A stretch of 64,000 nucleotides of DNA from Paraescarpia echinospica (lineage: Eukaryota; Annelida; Polychaeta; Sabellida; Siboglinidae). Position 1 is the stretch's first letter, and the number at the start of each line of letters is the position of its first letter. Below the pieces are notes generated by a model. That model worked only from the letters and a program-made list of their open reading frames with translations, did no database searches and was not told the origin of the DNA. Shown one piece after another: positions 11,530-23,330 of the stretch. The translations under genes were made by a program, and so were the position numbers. The DNA lies in the NCBI GenBank assembly GCA_020002185.1, contig CM034543.1, positions 2,409,033-2,473,032 on the forward strand. Direction: 5' to 3'.

Positions 11530-12829
11530 TCTCATGTCAGAATAAACCACTTCGATGAGGCGGTCGGGAACACCACAAACTTGGAGTATCTTCTATAGGG
11601 CTTCACGACATACAGAGTCGAAGGCGGCTTTGAAGTCTATGAACGCTATACAAACTGAATGTTTGAATTCTCTAGTCTTTTCAATGAGTTGCTGGATGGC
11701 AAAGATCTGGTCTGTGATGCTTCTTCGGCTATAAAACCGGCTTGCTCTGTGCGACGATTATTACGGCGGGCAGGACGGATACTATCGAGAGAGATCATTG
11801 CGAACTGTTTGCCGGGGATGATATAGTAGTGTGATGCCACGTTGGTTAGTGCACTCTTCCTTGGAGCCTTTATTTTTCCAAAGTGGTGGGATAATCCCTT
11901 TTCTCCAGTTGTCTGGGACTGGTTTCTTCACCCACACAATGTTTATGATATGGATCAACCAGTCAACCAGTCAATATTGAGCTCCTTCGAGCTCTGGTAA
12001 GGCGTTGTTTTGTCTTTGTTCCCTCTCAATCCAGCAGATCTACGAGCTTCGATTATTAATAGTGTCGTGTCTGGTTAGTGATCCATGGCTTTTGGCACGA
12101 TGGGGTTTGCCGTGGGATTTTGTTGCGGCGGAATGCACAGCTGTTTTGAATTTGAAATCGCATAGTTATAGCAGGATCTTGTAGGGTGTTGGTATTGAAA
12201 CGCTTAGAGGTGGCTGCAGGGCGGCAGGTTTTCGTGCATAGGTGTAGGCAGAAGACCAATAGGCGATGGTCAGTTGAGCCAATTTCGGCACTTTTAAAGA
12301 CACGGCAAGATGTCATATTCGAGAAACAGCGACGGGATATTATGACGTGATCAAGAGTCTTCCAAGACACACCGTCGTTACTGTACCATGTAAGCTGGTG
12401 GATCAGTTTACGGGGAAACCATGAGTTGCCGATGCGAAGGTCTGTTGAGGCACAGAAGTCCAGTAGATGCGAGCCGTTATCGTTGGCGGTCCCCGAGCAA
12501 ACAGGGCCAAGATTGTCTTGATGAGCGGTGCGATCGGAGCCGATCAAACCGTCGAGATCACCAATTATGAGAGTTATGTCATGGCGGCTAATACGGGATA
12601 CGGCAAGAGAAAGATCGTCGAACTGGTCTTTAGATACATCATCGGCCGAATCAGTGGTGACTTTGCAGACAACGACTGTCACGTGTCCGTGTTGGTGTCG
12701 AAAGCGAGCAGCGATGAAACGTGCTGATATCGCGTTCCAAGATGTGAGAGCGGCTTTGAGAGTTGCGGTCATAGCAAGTGCTACACCATCGTAAAGGTTT
12801 CGATATAAAACAAGATTGTGTACTCGCAC
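11530..12829 (-). pseudogene. Non-LTR retrotransposon ORF2, endonuclease plus first half of RT (inverted 5' segment)
   Basis: The minus strand encodes an apurinic-type endonuclease (GDLDGLIG, NSWFPRKLIHQLTWYSNDG, LDHVIISRR and the STDHRLLV terminal block) and then, with frame changes, the RT N-terminal region: WRKGIIPPLWKNKGSKEE, PGKQFAMISLD, TDQIFAIQQLIEKTREFKHS and FIDFKAAFDSV (RT motif A). It stops after VVYSDMRGT. The missing remainder, from the FADD motif on, lies at 12898-13335 on the opposite strand. The endonuclease family resembles that of RTE/craniofacial-development-protein-2-like annotated elements. It is non-functional. Confidence 0.85.
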
Positions 12830-12897
12830 GCGATTTGTTTAACAGCGTGATCGACCACCTCATGCGCCGTGTCGTCAGCTGATGCAACATTGACATT

Positions 12898-13335
12898 CAG
12901 TTGGGTGATTACAGGTTCACTGATCTCGACTTTGCGGACGACATTACCATCTTAGCTTACTCTCCCAATATCCTACAGCATGCATTAACGATACTTCAGG
13001 AAGAATCCAACCTTGTTGGGATGAACATCAGTTGGCCCAAGACCAAACTCATGGCAGCCACCCCCGACTTGACAATCTCTCCTTCCTCTGTAGCTCCAAC
13101 GAAGAGAATGAATTTGTCGATTCCTTCACATATTTAGGATCTGTGATCACGAATTGTTGGTTGGCGCTGACCCAGAAGACGCCCAAAGACCCGTTGTTCC
13201 GTCTCAACCAATTTGTACTCCGAGCATGCGGTATTGACAACAACACCGTTGCCCAGCTAATCGGAGACCGTGCTGGCTGGCGATCTGTTATCCAAGGATT
13301 GCCTACGATAACTCCTCGGCTCGGCACGTAAGTCA
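12898..13335 (+). pseudogene. Non-LTR retrotransposon RT, catalytic FADD block to C-terminus (3' segment)
   Basis: The plus strand reads DYRFTDLDFADDITILAYSP (the YADD-equivalent catalytic motif), NLVGMNISWPKTKLMA, and in another frame FVDSFTYLGSVI and FVLRACGIDNN. These are the RT palm-to-thumb and C-terminal blocks of the element whose endonuclease and RT N-terminus lie inverted at 11530-12829. A frameshift near 13080 separates the two readable parts. Confidence 0.82.
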
Positions 13336-13581
13336 AGTTAGTCATGATAGTTGTTGTGTCGATGCAGTACTATCGATAGTAAATTTAAACCGAGGCTGTT
13401 CCTCCTTTCTTAAAGGGAATAAAACATAGATTGAATTCATGTTATATTACATCCTGCTATCTATTTCCATGTCCACCAAGCAAAAAAAATTCAATGAATT
13501 AGAAATTCCACATTTTATGCTGTGCAGCCAGACATTTTCGAATATGCATATTTTTGGCGCGCTTTTCGGGATGCCGAGATG

Positions 13582-13589
13582 TGACGTCA
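13582..13589. promoter_or_regulatory. Perfect CRE palindrome TGACGTCA
   Basis: TGACGTCA, the full cAMP-response element bound by CREB/ATF factors, lies about 90 bp upstream of the ATG of the THAP-like frame. An 8-bp match can arise by chance; the position is what makes it suggestive. Confidence 0.35.
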
Positions 13590-13679
13590 CATATGACCCG
13601 TACTCGCATCAGGCCGACACTTTCCATGCATTCAGAGCATGTTTACAAGGATAGCTGTCGGGTCGAAACGAGCGTCAAA

Positions 13680-13898
13680 ATGAGTTACTGTGCGATATAC
13701 CGATGTAATACAAACACTAGTCATCATAGAGGAACAAGCAGTTATCTTACGGTTCCACATGAATCCAATTTTATTCAAAACAATGAATGCGAATGGACCT
13801 ACAAGTCGATTATTTTTCGCCGAGCTTGGGCTCGTTTTCAGAATAATTATATCGAATGTAACCAACGGGAGATAATGTACATCAATAAACATACATAG
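13680..13898 (+). CDS. Possible THAP zinc-finger first exon
   Basis: From the ATG at 13680 the frame reads MSYCAIYRCNTNTSHHRG, then YLTVPHES, then IIFRRAWARFQNNY. THAP DNA-binding domains start near the N-terminus with C-x2-4-C, followed by a conserved Pro in a [FY]xxP context and an RRxxW block; the second zinc pair (C-x2-H) comes later. The first three elements can be matched and the second pair cannot, so it would lie in a later exon; a GTAACC donor at about 13858 is available. THAP domains occur in host regulators and in P-element-like transposases. No partner exon was found, so the call is tentative. Confidence 0.35.
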   Translation: MSYCAIYRCNTNTSHHRGTSSYLTVPHESNFIQNNECEWTYKSIIFRRAWARFQNNYIECNQREIMYINKHT

Positions 13899-14030
13899 CA
13901 AACATATATTGTATCCAGCTACAGAAAGTAACGTGTGTAATCTCATAGTATCACTAGAATATCGAAATATGAAGGAGGAGTTGTACAATTGATCATAACT
14001 ACTTGAATCAGTCAGTGAATTTCTGTCAGT

Positions 14031-14108
14031 GCCGCTAGCTCAGTTGATAAACGGGTTAGTTTACTGTCATTTATTTTACAATCGGGCGACGTCGGTTCAA
14101 TACTGACA
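14031..14108 (+). repeat. tRNA-like sequence in left arm
   Basis: An A-box-like TAGCTCAGTTGATAA is followed by a T-arm GTCGG-TTCAATA-CTGAC (5-bp stem, 7-base loop) ending in ACACC. The spacing between A and B boxes is longer than in a plain tRNA. It is a tRNA-derived sequence, not a confident functional tRNA gene. Confidence 0.5.
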
Positions 14109-14569
14109 CCAAACCATTGATTTTCTTTACACTGTTGTTGTTTATGTTTTCACGAAGTAATATAAACCAAATAATTGTTATACTATGATGCACTGTTTGT
14201 AAATATATATTTTTTATTTTTGTAGTAATTATTTATTCGCCACAAAAATATGGAAATTATATAACGGTGTTTCTAAATGTTATTTATCCAAACAAATATA
14301 ATGTAATGCATATATAATTTATTAATTGTATATATATTGTTCGGTAACATATTGTAATTATATATGTGAAAACAAATTGTGATCTGTCTGAATAACTAAA
14401 ATTTAGAAACATCGTTATAATATAATTACAATATTTTCATTTTTGTGGCGAAAAAATAATTACCCAAACAAATATTTACAAAGAATGTATCATAGTATAC
14501 AAAATGATTTGGTTTATATTAGTTCGTAAAAACATAAACAAAACAAAGTATAAAGAAAATCAATGGTTT

Positions 14570-14652
14570 GGTGTCAGGATTGAACAGGCGTCGCCCGATT
14601 GCAAAATAAATGACAAGAAACCAACGCGTTTACCAACTGAGCTGGCGGCACC
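14570..14652 (-). repeat. tRNA-like sequence in right arm
   Basis: On the minus strand this reads GGTGCCGCCAGCTCAGTTGG, later TTCAATCCTGACACC. The GGTG start can pair with the CACC end like an acceptor stem, and the A box is closer to consensus than in the left arm. The middle (TTGTCATTTATTTTGCAA) is long, as if an intron or insert were present. Confidence 0.5.
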
Positions 14653-14709
14653 GACAGAAATTCACTGACTGATTTCAGTTGTTATGATAAATTGTACAAC
14701 TCCACAATT

Positions 14710-15600
14710 TGTACAACAAGCAATGTTAAACTTTGTGTACACATGGAAAACGGATTTTAGCTAATGCCTTGTTTTTATTTCCTTTAATATAATGTTCTTA
14801 AAAATCAAGACAAACCATACTATTCGATAAAAATGAAATAGTCATTACACTCTTTTGAAAGTTTCACAACAATTTTTATTATAAAGATGTCTATGTGTTA
14901 CTGAAATGTCGAAAAAAGCATACGTCACCGTAATAAATTTTGATCAATGGGGTATAACGTGAATCGGAGAATGAATCACTATGAAAACTATATTTCCTTG
15001 TTTAGAAAAATTATTCATATCTGATATCCATCAACTTTATGAAAGATACACTTTCCTACAATAATAATAATTTTTTTAATATAGCTCCAGATCCAATTTT
15101 TATTTGTTCGTGGCGCTTTACAGCATGCAAGACAAATAGTTTTATAAAATTGCTAAATAAATACACATTCTCTACAAATAGTATAAAAGCCACTTTAAAT
15201 AAAAATATAAAATCTATGTATCTTGTCTAATGAACATATAATATAATGATCATATTCTAATTTAATATATATATATTTACATATATAAGTTAATTTAAAA
15301 AAATGCATCAATACGTTTGGAATGTTTGTAAAATATTAACTAACATTAGTAAAATATAAATGAATACAGTAATTAAATAAATATACTAAAATAATTATTT
15401 TAATTGGTGTTCAATGGGGTTAAAATTCAAGATGGCCTCTGCTAACGTGGTTTGTGGACTCGAAGAGAAAATGTCAGTTTAATGTGAAAATTGCCGGGAG
15501 AAGAAGAGTTCGAAGGAGCGACTGGATTTTTATGTAAAAGATCTTCAGACGGTAGGGATGTTTTTTGTTGCCGCTCGTTTTCTGTCGCGCGACAATAGAC
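14710..15600. other. AT-rich stretch without a gene
   Basis: Very AT-rich, with short A/T tracts and no protein similarity that I can recognise. It lies between the palindromic element and the family A retrotransposon; the last part may be that element's 5' untranslated region. Confidence 0.4.
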
Positions 15601-15629
15601 AGCACGTGTAAGCCACACCTGCATGAGCG

Positions 15630-16090
15630 ATGCCTGGCCAACGAAAGGGCAGCTCTGCCACTGCCGCAGAAGGCAGTGGCATTGACGTGGACATGCTAAA
15701 ACTAGCATTTGTAGAAATCCTTACAGACAGTGATGTTGCCAAAACTTTGAGAACAAGTTTATATCCGCAGAAGCTTTCTGACAAACTCGATCTACTCACA
15801 GCAAAAACTGAACAGTTGTTCAAAATCAATGACCAGAAAGAAAACAAAATATCCGAGCTAGAAAAGAGAGTTGTGTTTATAGAACTTCAAAATTATAGGC
15901 TTGAACAATACAGCAGAAGACCAAATCGAAGGAATCCCAGAGGCTGTTGGTACACCAGAACTCGAAAATGAACTCTTGCGTATTCTAAATAACAGATGGT
16001 TCCGAAAATCCAGTCCCATGATATTGAACGGGCGCACAGAATTGGACGCCTTGTTCCAGAGGGACACCCGCGCATAGTCGTAGTACTATG
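15630..16090 (+). pseudogene. Family A ORF1 protein, N-terminal two thirds
   Basis: The frame from ATG 15630 encodes a nucleic-acid-binding ORF1: an acidic/Ser-rich start, DMLKLAFVEILTDSD, a coiled coil (TAKTEQLFKINDQKENKISE) and the LEQYSRRPN hallmark at the start of the RRM-like domain. A frameshift after RRPN moves the reading to EGIPEAVGTPELENELL, and a second to YIERAHRIGRLVPEGHPRI up to about 16080. The C-terminal third seen in the copy at 30100-30314 is missing. Confidence 0.75.
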
Positions 16091-16359
16091 TTCTTCTTTG
16101 TATTTTTATTTGAACAGGTGTACTGTGTTACAGATGACAGTTTTTGTGAACTAATGTACTCACGCTGTCTTTATTATTAACCATATTTTATTTCCATTAT
16201 TATAACATTGTAATATTTAGCATTGCAGAAATAGACGAGTGTGCTATAATAATTTAATAAAACGTATCGTCCATATCATGCAAAACTGTAAATCAAATGA
16301 CCTTTGATTAACTATTTCTCTCATATTTAGGAGGTATACAAAATAAAAGTTTAAGTGAC

Positions 16360-17340
16360 GTGTTAGATATAAATGATACTGAGATTAATGAACTACAAAT
16401 AATACATCGCTCGTCTTATTATGATTTTAATACGTTTAATGATTTCGCCAAGAAAAACAAAGACCGTTTTAGTATATTAAGCACAAATGTACAATCCTTA
16501 AATTCAAAGTTTAGTGAATTAGAGGCATTTATAGAAGAACTAAATCGTATACATTTAAAATTTAATGTAATATGTTTACAAGAGTCATGGAGAGCGGAAG
16601 GCGTTGATTTTTCTCAATTTGTGTTGCATGGTTATAATGCTATAACCCTAGGTAAAAGTTGTAGCTGTAAAGGAGGTTTAGTAATATATATTGATAATAA
16701 ATATAATTAAGAATTAATTATGAACCTTAATATATATGAACACTGGGAAAGATTGATTATTAAAGTAAATGGTGGTGATTTGTCAAAAACATTAACCATT
16801 GGGAACGTATATAGACCACAAAGAATACAAAATTAAGAAATAAATGCTTTCATAAATGAATTTTCATCAGCTGTAGCATCACTGGAAAACAATAATCATG
16901 AACTAATTATTGCAGGAGATTTTAATGTAAGCTTACTCAAAATAAATGAAAGTGATATTTATAGTAATTTTTGTGATACCTTAACATCACACAGTCTTTA
17001 CCTCCAAATAACTCTTCCCACTAGATTTACAAGAACACACGGAACCCTGATAGACAACTTTTTCTGTAAATTTGGTCAAGTTGTATTAGAAAGTAAGGCA
17101 GGGATATTAATTAAACGATTCTCTGATCATCAACCATACTTCATGATCTTAGACATCACCAAAAAGACAGAACCTCCTCCTAAATATATAAAAATAAATA
17201 TATTAAGCACAGAGGCAATGCAGAACGTTAGACATGAAATTAAATCATATGACCTTTACAATAAACTTGGTAAAATCCCAACTGCTGATCCAAATTAAAA
17301 TTATGATGTAATATATAAAGAGATTTATGGTCTAAAAATA
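16360..17340 (+). pseudogene. Family A endonuclease domain
   Basis: The reading starts SILSTNVQSLNSKFSELEAF, followed by VICLQESWR (catalytic Glu block), GYNAITLG, GGLVIYID, TIGNVYRP, IIAGDFNVSLLKINE (GDFN block), LPTRFTRTHGTLIDNFFCKF and FSDHQPYFMI (SDH block). In-frame stops near 16708, 16835 and 17298 break it. It would nick target DNA to prime reverse transcription. Confidence 0.82.
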
Positions 17341-17345
17341 AACAC

Positions 17346-19409
17346 ATGCCAAGCAAATTAGAAAAATTTAATAAACATAAACATAACAAATCTGCATGGA
17401 TTACTCAGGGATTGCTCAAGTCAATTAGGTACCGAGATAAACTTTATAAACAATTAAAATTAACTAACCCAAATTCACTAAACTATGAAACAATTAGCAT
17501 TAACCTCAAAACATCTAATGGAATATTAAAGACAAGCATTCGTGTAGCAAAACAAATTTATTTTGAATCATGTTTTAATCGGTACAAAAAGATATATTAG
17601 AAATACTTGGAAAACTATAAATGATTTTCTGTCTAAAAATCTAAAACACAACAAAAATTCCCAACATTTAAAAAAATAGAAAATGATGTAAAATTAACAG
17701 ATAAAAAACTATTGCTAATAGATTTAATACTTTTTTTTACAAACTTAGCTCACACTATTGCAAATTATATTAATTGTTATGGCAATAAACCTTTAATTAT
17801 TATGTAAACAAACTTATAGATACGATGTTTAGATTTCATAACATTGATGAAGAAATAGTAATGAAAACGATACAAAGTCTTCCTTCTAAAAACAGTTGTG
17901 GATTTGATGGTTTTTTCTTCAAAATTGATAAAAATAATTGAGCCCGCAATAATTAAATCATTAACTATATTAATAAATCAAGTGTTAAACATATGAATTT
18001 TTTCTGATAAATTCAAAATTGCCAAAGTTATTACTATATTTAAGGAAGATAATCCAACATTATTCAAAAATTATAGGCCCATTTCTCTACTTCCAACGAT
18101 TGCCAAAGTAATAGAGAAAATAACTGTTACTCAGTTATCAGCATATTTTAATGATACCAATCTGCTTTTTGACAATCAGTACGGTTTTAGATCTAAACAT
18201 TCAACTGAATGTGCTGCATTAGAATTTGTAGATATAATTATAACGCAAATGGAAAAAAATTACGTTTCGATTAACATATTTATCGATCTTTCTAAAGCTG
18301 TTGACACTATTGACTATTATTAAATAAATTGCGATATTATGGCATTGGCGATGCAGCTTTAATTCTGTTCAAAAAGTATTTAAACAATCGGAAACTGTAT
18401 GTTGAAATTGAAGAAATAGAGTCTGAAATTCTTCCAATAGCAGTTGGTGTCGCATAAAGGTTCAGTCCTTGGGCCATTGTTATTTATTATATATATAAAT
18501 GACTTCTCACAAGCTAGTAGCGTATTTAAGTTTACAATGTATGCAGATGACACCATGTTATTTACTACTATAACATCGTTAAGTAATAATATACAATATA
18601 ACACAATTGAATCTTTAATAAACAGTGAACTCTCCAAAGTTGTTGACTGGCTAAGTATAAATAAACTATCACTAAATAAAACTAAATATAAATATATGAT
18701 TTTTCATGTCCCCAATAAAGATACACAACCCCTTACTTAAAATAGATAATACATATATTGAAAAAGTGGATGAATTTAATTTCCTAGGGTTAACCCTGGA
18801 TTCAAATTTAAATTGGAAAATGGAAAAGACGTACAGAACAAAATTATTGGCATATTAAATAAGCTAAAAAAGTGTTACCTTTATAAATAATTTTTTTTTA
18901 TTAATCGTTAATATTATCACACATAAACTATTGTATTATGGCATGGAAAAACAAAGGAAACAGACTGATGAAAATTCAGCAAAAAAGCTGCTCTTATAAT
19001 AACGTCAAGTGGATACAATTCTCACACAGACCAACTTTTTAAACAACTTAAGTTGTTAAAAATAGAAGATCAATTAAAATTACAAGAATTAAAATTTTAC
19101 TTTAAATACGCTCACAAAAATCTACCTGTTTACTTATTAAACTGGCAGATTACATCAAATGTTATCACCATCATGATACTCGGAAATCTAAAAATATACA
19201 TACTGCCAGAACTAAGCATGAATTTTGCAAAACAATGTCTTAAATATAACTTTCCATGCATTATAAACGACACTCCTGAAATAGTGAAAGAAAAGATATA
19301 CGCTCATAGCCTGCGATGGTTTGCAATTTACACTAAAAACTTTCTCCTGAAAAAATACAAAGATACATGTACCCTTTTAAATTGTTATTCATGTAACCAA
19401 AATCAGTAA
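17346..19409 (+). pseudogene. Family A linker, reverse transcriptase and C-terminal region
   Basis: The linker at 17346-17600 reads KLEKFNKHKHNKSAWITQGL. RT blocks follow in changing frames: NYRPISLLPTIAKVIEK, YGFRSKHSTECAALEFVD, IFIDLSKAVDTID, SVLGPLLFIIYINDFSQASS and TMYADDTMLFTT (YADD motif intact). The C-terminal block at 19053-19409 reads LKIEDQLKLQELKFYFKYAH. Several frameshifts and stops make it inactive. Confidence 0.83.
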
Positions 19410-19865
19410 TGTTAATTGTTAATAAATGAATGAAAAGTTTTGTAATCAAGTACATACACAGTTTTTATTATATCAATCGCTATAAAGAACATTTACTGCC
19501 ACATATAATTCACATTTAAATTGTATAATTTAGATAGATACATAACTTGAAAGGCCATCATTCATTTTTTTAAATATTTGCGGTGGCTCCTATGATAGCG
19601 ACAATATGTCTTAATTGGAGCCACTGACCCCCTATTTATCATAAAATGAAAAGGTGATTTTCTGTTAATTAATTACTATACTGGTTTCAAAAATGGTACA
19701 TACACACATTATTATGTATGCATATATTATTTTATTTGTATCAATATGTATATACCTGATATGTTTATTGTATGAATATTTGTTATATTTTGGGGTCAAA
19801 ATTAACTTCTTCTTGTTCTTCTTGTTAACAGTTTGTGGAATTAAGCCAATGTAAATACATATCAC

Positions 19866-20580
19866 CTAACTTATATATATGTAGTTATACAATATTATTA
19901 TAATAAATAAACGTATAAATAGGTTAATACAGAATAAGAGAACTGCATTAATGCAGGGACTATAATGTTGGACTAGAAAGAGAGTCGAAACATGAGTGTT
20001 TAGACGTGCCCTGAGAGTAGAGAGAGTGTCAGACATGTTAATGTCATTAGGTACAGCGTTCCACGAAGTGGCCGCGGCGATCGCAAACGACGTGTACAAC
20101 TTTATATGTAAACACTAACACCTTACAGTCTATTCTGCGTGCTACAGGCAGCCAGTGAAGAATGCACAACAGAAGCATGGCGCTGTCATTCCGACATCTA
20201 GACAGTCTTTTATACGACGCAGAGTAGCAGCAAAGGCTGTCGCAATGAGATCAAAGTGACAATACAATGCAACAAAGATAACAATTAGCTATGCTGTTTA
20301 AAATATAATTCAATCTGTTTTTTTGACACACCCCCACACACCACACACACAAACTACTGTATACATAAAACAGCAAGCTTTTCTACATGCAGTAAAATCA
20401 AATCAGCCAATGCAGCTTGATCAGTAGTGGAGTGGTGTGACAGAATTTCTTGGCGCCATCGACGAGGCGGGCCGCCCAGTTCTGCATTCTCTGCAGTCGA
20501 TGTATTTGTTTCTGAGGCAATAGTGGAGCATTGCGTCGCGGTCGAAAATAGCTAAGTGCTAGAAAGGTCCTGCCGGCCAC
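19866..20580 (-). pseudogene. Non-LTR RT C-terminal fragments
   Basis: The right part (20398-20580, minus) encodes HRLQRMQNWAARLVDGAKK and TPLLIKLHWL, a block typical of the RT C-terminus. The left part (19866-20099, minus) encodes YTSFAIAAATSWNAVPNDIN and RLNTHVSTLFL, the next C-terminal block. Between them is about 300 bp of unrelated sequence with a CA-rich tract. No RT core is present. Confidence 0.7.
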
Positions 20581-21149
20581 ACATCGAAGGTGAAGAATGT
20601 AGATTATACTACAGACACTGCAAAACTAGCAGAAGAATATTAACAGTACCTCGACGAAAGAGACGACCCCATACTGTCGCTGTGCAGCTCGTTGAAGATA
20701 GGAATTCCCACCTGAGTAGTATAGAGGACCTGTACGATCACGTACACGCCACCTTTGGTGACCTATAGGCAAAACTTTACTAATAAAAAACGTTTTCATG
20801 ACCCCTAAACGTTTTCGGGAACCTACTTATAAAAAACGTGATTGATTACCCTGTCACCTTTGGGCAAAACTTTACTAATAAAAAACGTTTGATGGATTAC
20901 CCCCTCTAAGTACATTTGAGGTGCCACCTAGCGGTGAGTGTAGATATCATTTTGTTTGTGCCCTAGTGACCAACGCCGTACCTAGCGCGTGCTGACGTAA
21001 GCACTATATGACGCAACAATATAACCACGATAAAACCACTGTGTGCAGACTCCCCCCGTCATCGAAAGTTCGGGAACCTACTTATAAAAAACGTGATTGA
21101 TTACCCCCTCTAAGTACATTTGAGCTACCACCTAGCGGTGAGTGTAGAG

Positions 21150-21620
21150 ATCAGTTTGTTTGTCCCCTAGCGACTAACGCCGTACCTAGCGCGTGCTGAC
21201 CTAAGCAGATTGTCCCCTAGCGATCAACATCGTACCTAGTGCGCGCTGACCTAAGCAGATTGTCCCCTAGCGATCAACGTCGTACATGCTGAGTAGAATG
21301 TACACAAGCACGGATTAGCGCGTGCTGACCTAAGCAGATTGTCCCCTAGCATGAAACCACTGCATAAGCTGAGTAGAATGTACACAAGCACGGACCGCAG
21401 AGTAGACCTACCGCAGAGTAGACCTCTCAAAGTAGCCTGATTGTGCGGCTATATAGCGGCGAGGACAGTGTGCTGACCTAAGCAGATTGTCCCCTAGCGA
21501 TCAACGTTAGTGCGTGCTGACCTAAGCACTATATGACGCGGTTATATAACTGCAATAAAACACCTAGCGGTGAGGACAGTTACCTAGCGCGTGCTGACCT
21601 AAGCAGATTGTCAAGCGTGT
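21150..21620. repeat. Subterminal repeat array in the palindrome arm
   Basis: Repeats of CTGACCTAAGCAGATTGTCC followed by CCTAGCGATCAAC occur at least five times at uneven spacing, with a second motif GAGTAGAATGTACACAAGCA twice. The mirror array is at 25080-25570. Clustered subterminal motifs are where many DNA transposons bind their transposase. Confidence 0.75.
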
Positions 21621-22844
21621 GCTGACCTAAGCACTATATGACGCAACTATATAACCACGATAAAACCACTGTGTGCAGACTCCCCCCCGTCAGCCCTATG
21701 TGGATGCCCCACTGTACCCTATGTTTACAGCAGTGACGTTGCGATAAGCGCTGCTGCCGTTGGAGTGGACTGTGGCCCCGGCACGACAGCATAGCTGGCT
21801 AGAGCTGTGCGTTCTAGTGGTGCGATCAAAACGAAACCAATGAGTTGTGCGTTTAAATAAGTAAATAAATCTAGTAGTACGATTAAATCGAAACCAATGC
21901 ATAAATACACTATCGTTCAGTGAATAGGTTGGTGGCACTGTACGTAGGGCGTTTATGCAGTGGATACAGACGAGTGGAAACGTGAGTAGTAGAGAAAGTA
22001 TTTATTATAGACTGCTGTGTGCATTGTATATTCATCACGGTGACACTTATTCCAGCGTTCGTCGTCGAATTGGGCTTTGTCGCTGCTGCTGTTGACAGGG
22101 CGGTTGTAGGCAGTCGGATCTCTCTATGAAAATAAACCACAATACATGTAGGTGTGTTTAAACAAAGGGCGCCAAAATAAAATGAGAACTATGCATGCAT
22201 AAAAGCAGGCTTACTGAAATAAACTACAATACATGTACGCGTGTTTAAACAAGGGGCGCCAAAATAAAATGAGAACCATGCATACATGCATGCATGGCGA
22301 GGGCGGTCACTCCGTGATGTTGGGGCGACCGTGCATACTGGCTTTGTTGCTGCTGTTGACAGGGCGGCCGTACGTGTAGGCAGTTGGATCTCTCTATGAA
22401 ATAAACCACAATACATGTACGAAGCAGGCTTACGTGCTTACAACTGTTTAAACAAAGGGTGGCATGTACGCACGCGCACTTGCATGCATGCATAAAAGCA
22501 GTGTGTTGACGTGTGAGGAGACGATGTTTTATCCATTGTGACATGCGTAAAAGCAGGCTTACGTGCTTACAACTGTTTAAACAAAGGGTGACAATGCATG
22601 AACGCGCACACGCATGCATGCATGCATGCATGCACGCATGCACGCACACATGCATGCATACATAAAAGCAGTCTTACCGATGTGTTGGCGTACGATGAGA
22701 CGATGATGATGTTGTGTTGTCCATTGTGACAAACCGATGAGACATTGAGAAACGATCACGAGTGTCTGACTGGAAAATGGTGAATGGGCAATGAGCGCGC
22801 GCTCGCGCGCAGCGTCAAAAACAGCGGTGGCGCATGACACTACG

Positions 22845-23330
22845 GCTTATCGTGATCGGAATGTGAACGGAGAACAATGCATTTTCAAAAACAATAAACG
22901 AAAAACTGAAAGCATGAAAATAAACGTTGTATATGATCAGTGTGGGGTCAGGAATCGTACGGTGCAGTGATATTAGCGAAATTCGATGTAAAGAGACATT
23001 TGTCGATGAATGTTCTAAGATGACCGGAAACTTTTTTCTTAAAACAAATACCTCGGTAGACTAGGCAGTATGTATTAAGTGCGCATGCGCGTAATTTTGT
23101 AATCTGTAGCGCGTGACTTATCGCGATTGGAATGTGAACGGAGAACAATGCATTTTCAAAAACAATAAACGAAAAGCTGAAAGCATGAAAATAAACGTTG
23201 TATATGTTCAGTGTGGGGTAGGGAATCGTGCGGTGAAGTGATATTAGATAAATTTGATGTACAGACACATTTGACGATGAATGTACTGACGTGACCGGTA
23301 ATTTTTTTCCGAAAACAAATGCCTCGGATG
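22845..23330. repeat. Tandemly duplicated ~255-bp unit at the palindrome core
   Basis: Two units each start TTATCG(T/C)GAT(C/T)GGAATGTG and contain AACAATGCATTTTCAAAAAC, AAATAAACGTTGTATATG and ACAAAT(A/G)CCTCGG. The same pair is mirrored at about 23490-23985. Confidence 0.85.

Larger units (their letters stand above)
13977..14703. mobile_element. Palindromic element with tRNA-like sequences in both arms
   Basis: The sequence begins GGAGTTGTACAAT and ends ATTGTACAACTCC. Arms of about 330 bp pair across the whole element, including TCAGTGAATTTCTGTC, the tRNA-like block, ACATAAACAAAAC-type and TTTTGTGGCGAA blocks, with an AT-rich centre near 14330. There is no open frame. It resembles a foldback or MITE-type element that has captured, or was built from, an inverted pair of tRNA-derived sequences. 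Confidence 0.8.
15605..19440 (+). mobile_element. Non-LTR retrotransposon, family A copy 1 (near full length, decayed)
   Basis: In order on the plus strand there are an ORF1 with coiled coil and RRM-like start, an apurinic endonuclease, a linker, reverse transcriptase and a C-terminal region, ending close to the AATGAATGAA tract near 19430. Stops and frame changes occur throughout. The same family recurs at 26293-30314 plus 34741-36311, and a related RT occurs at 50300-51195. It belongs to the jockey/CR1/L2 group of endonuclease-bearing elements; I cannot fix the clade. Confidence 0.85.

Noticed and set aside
21150..21620. Regularly recurring ~30-bp repeats that recall a CRISPR array
   Set aside because: Spacing is uneven, the intervening sequence is itself repeated, and the context is a eukaryotic transposon arm.
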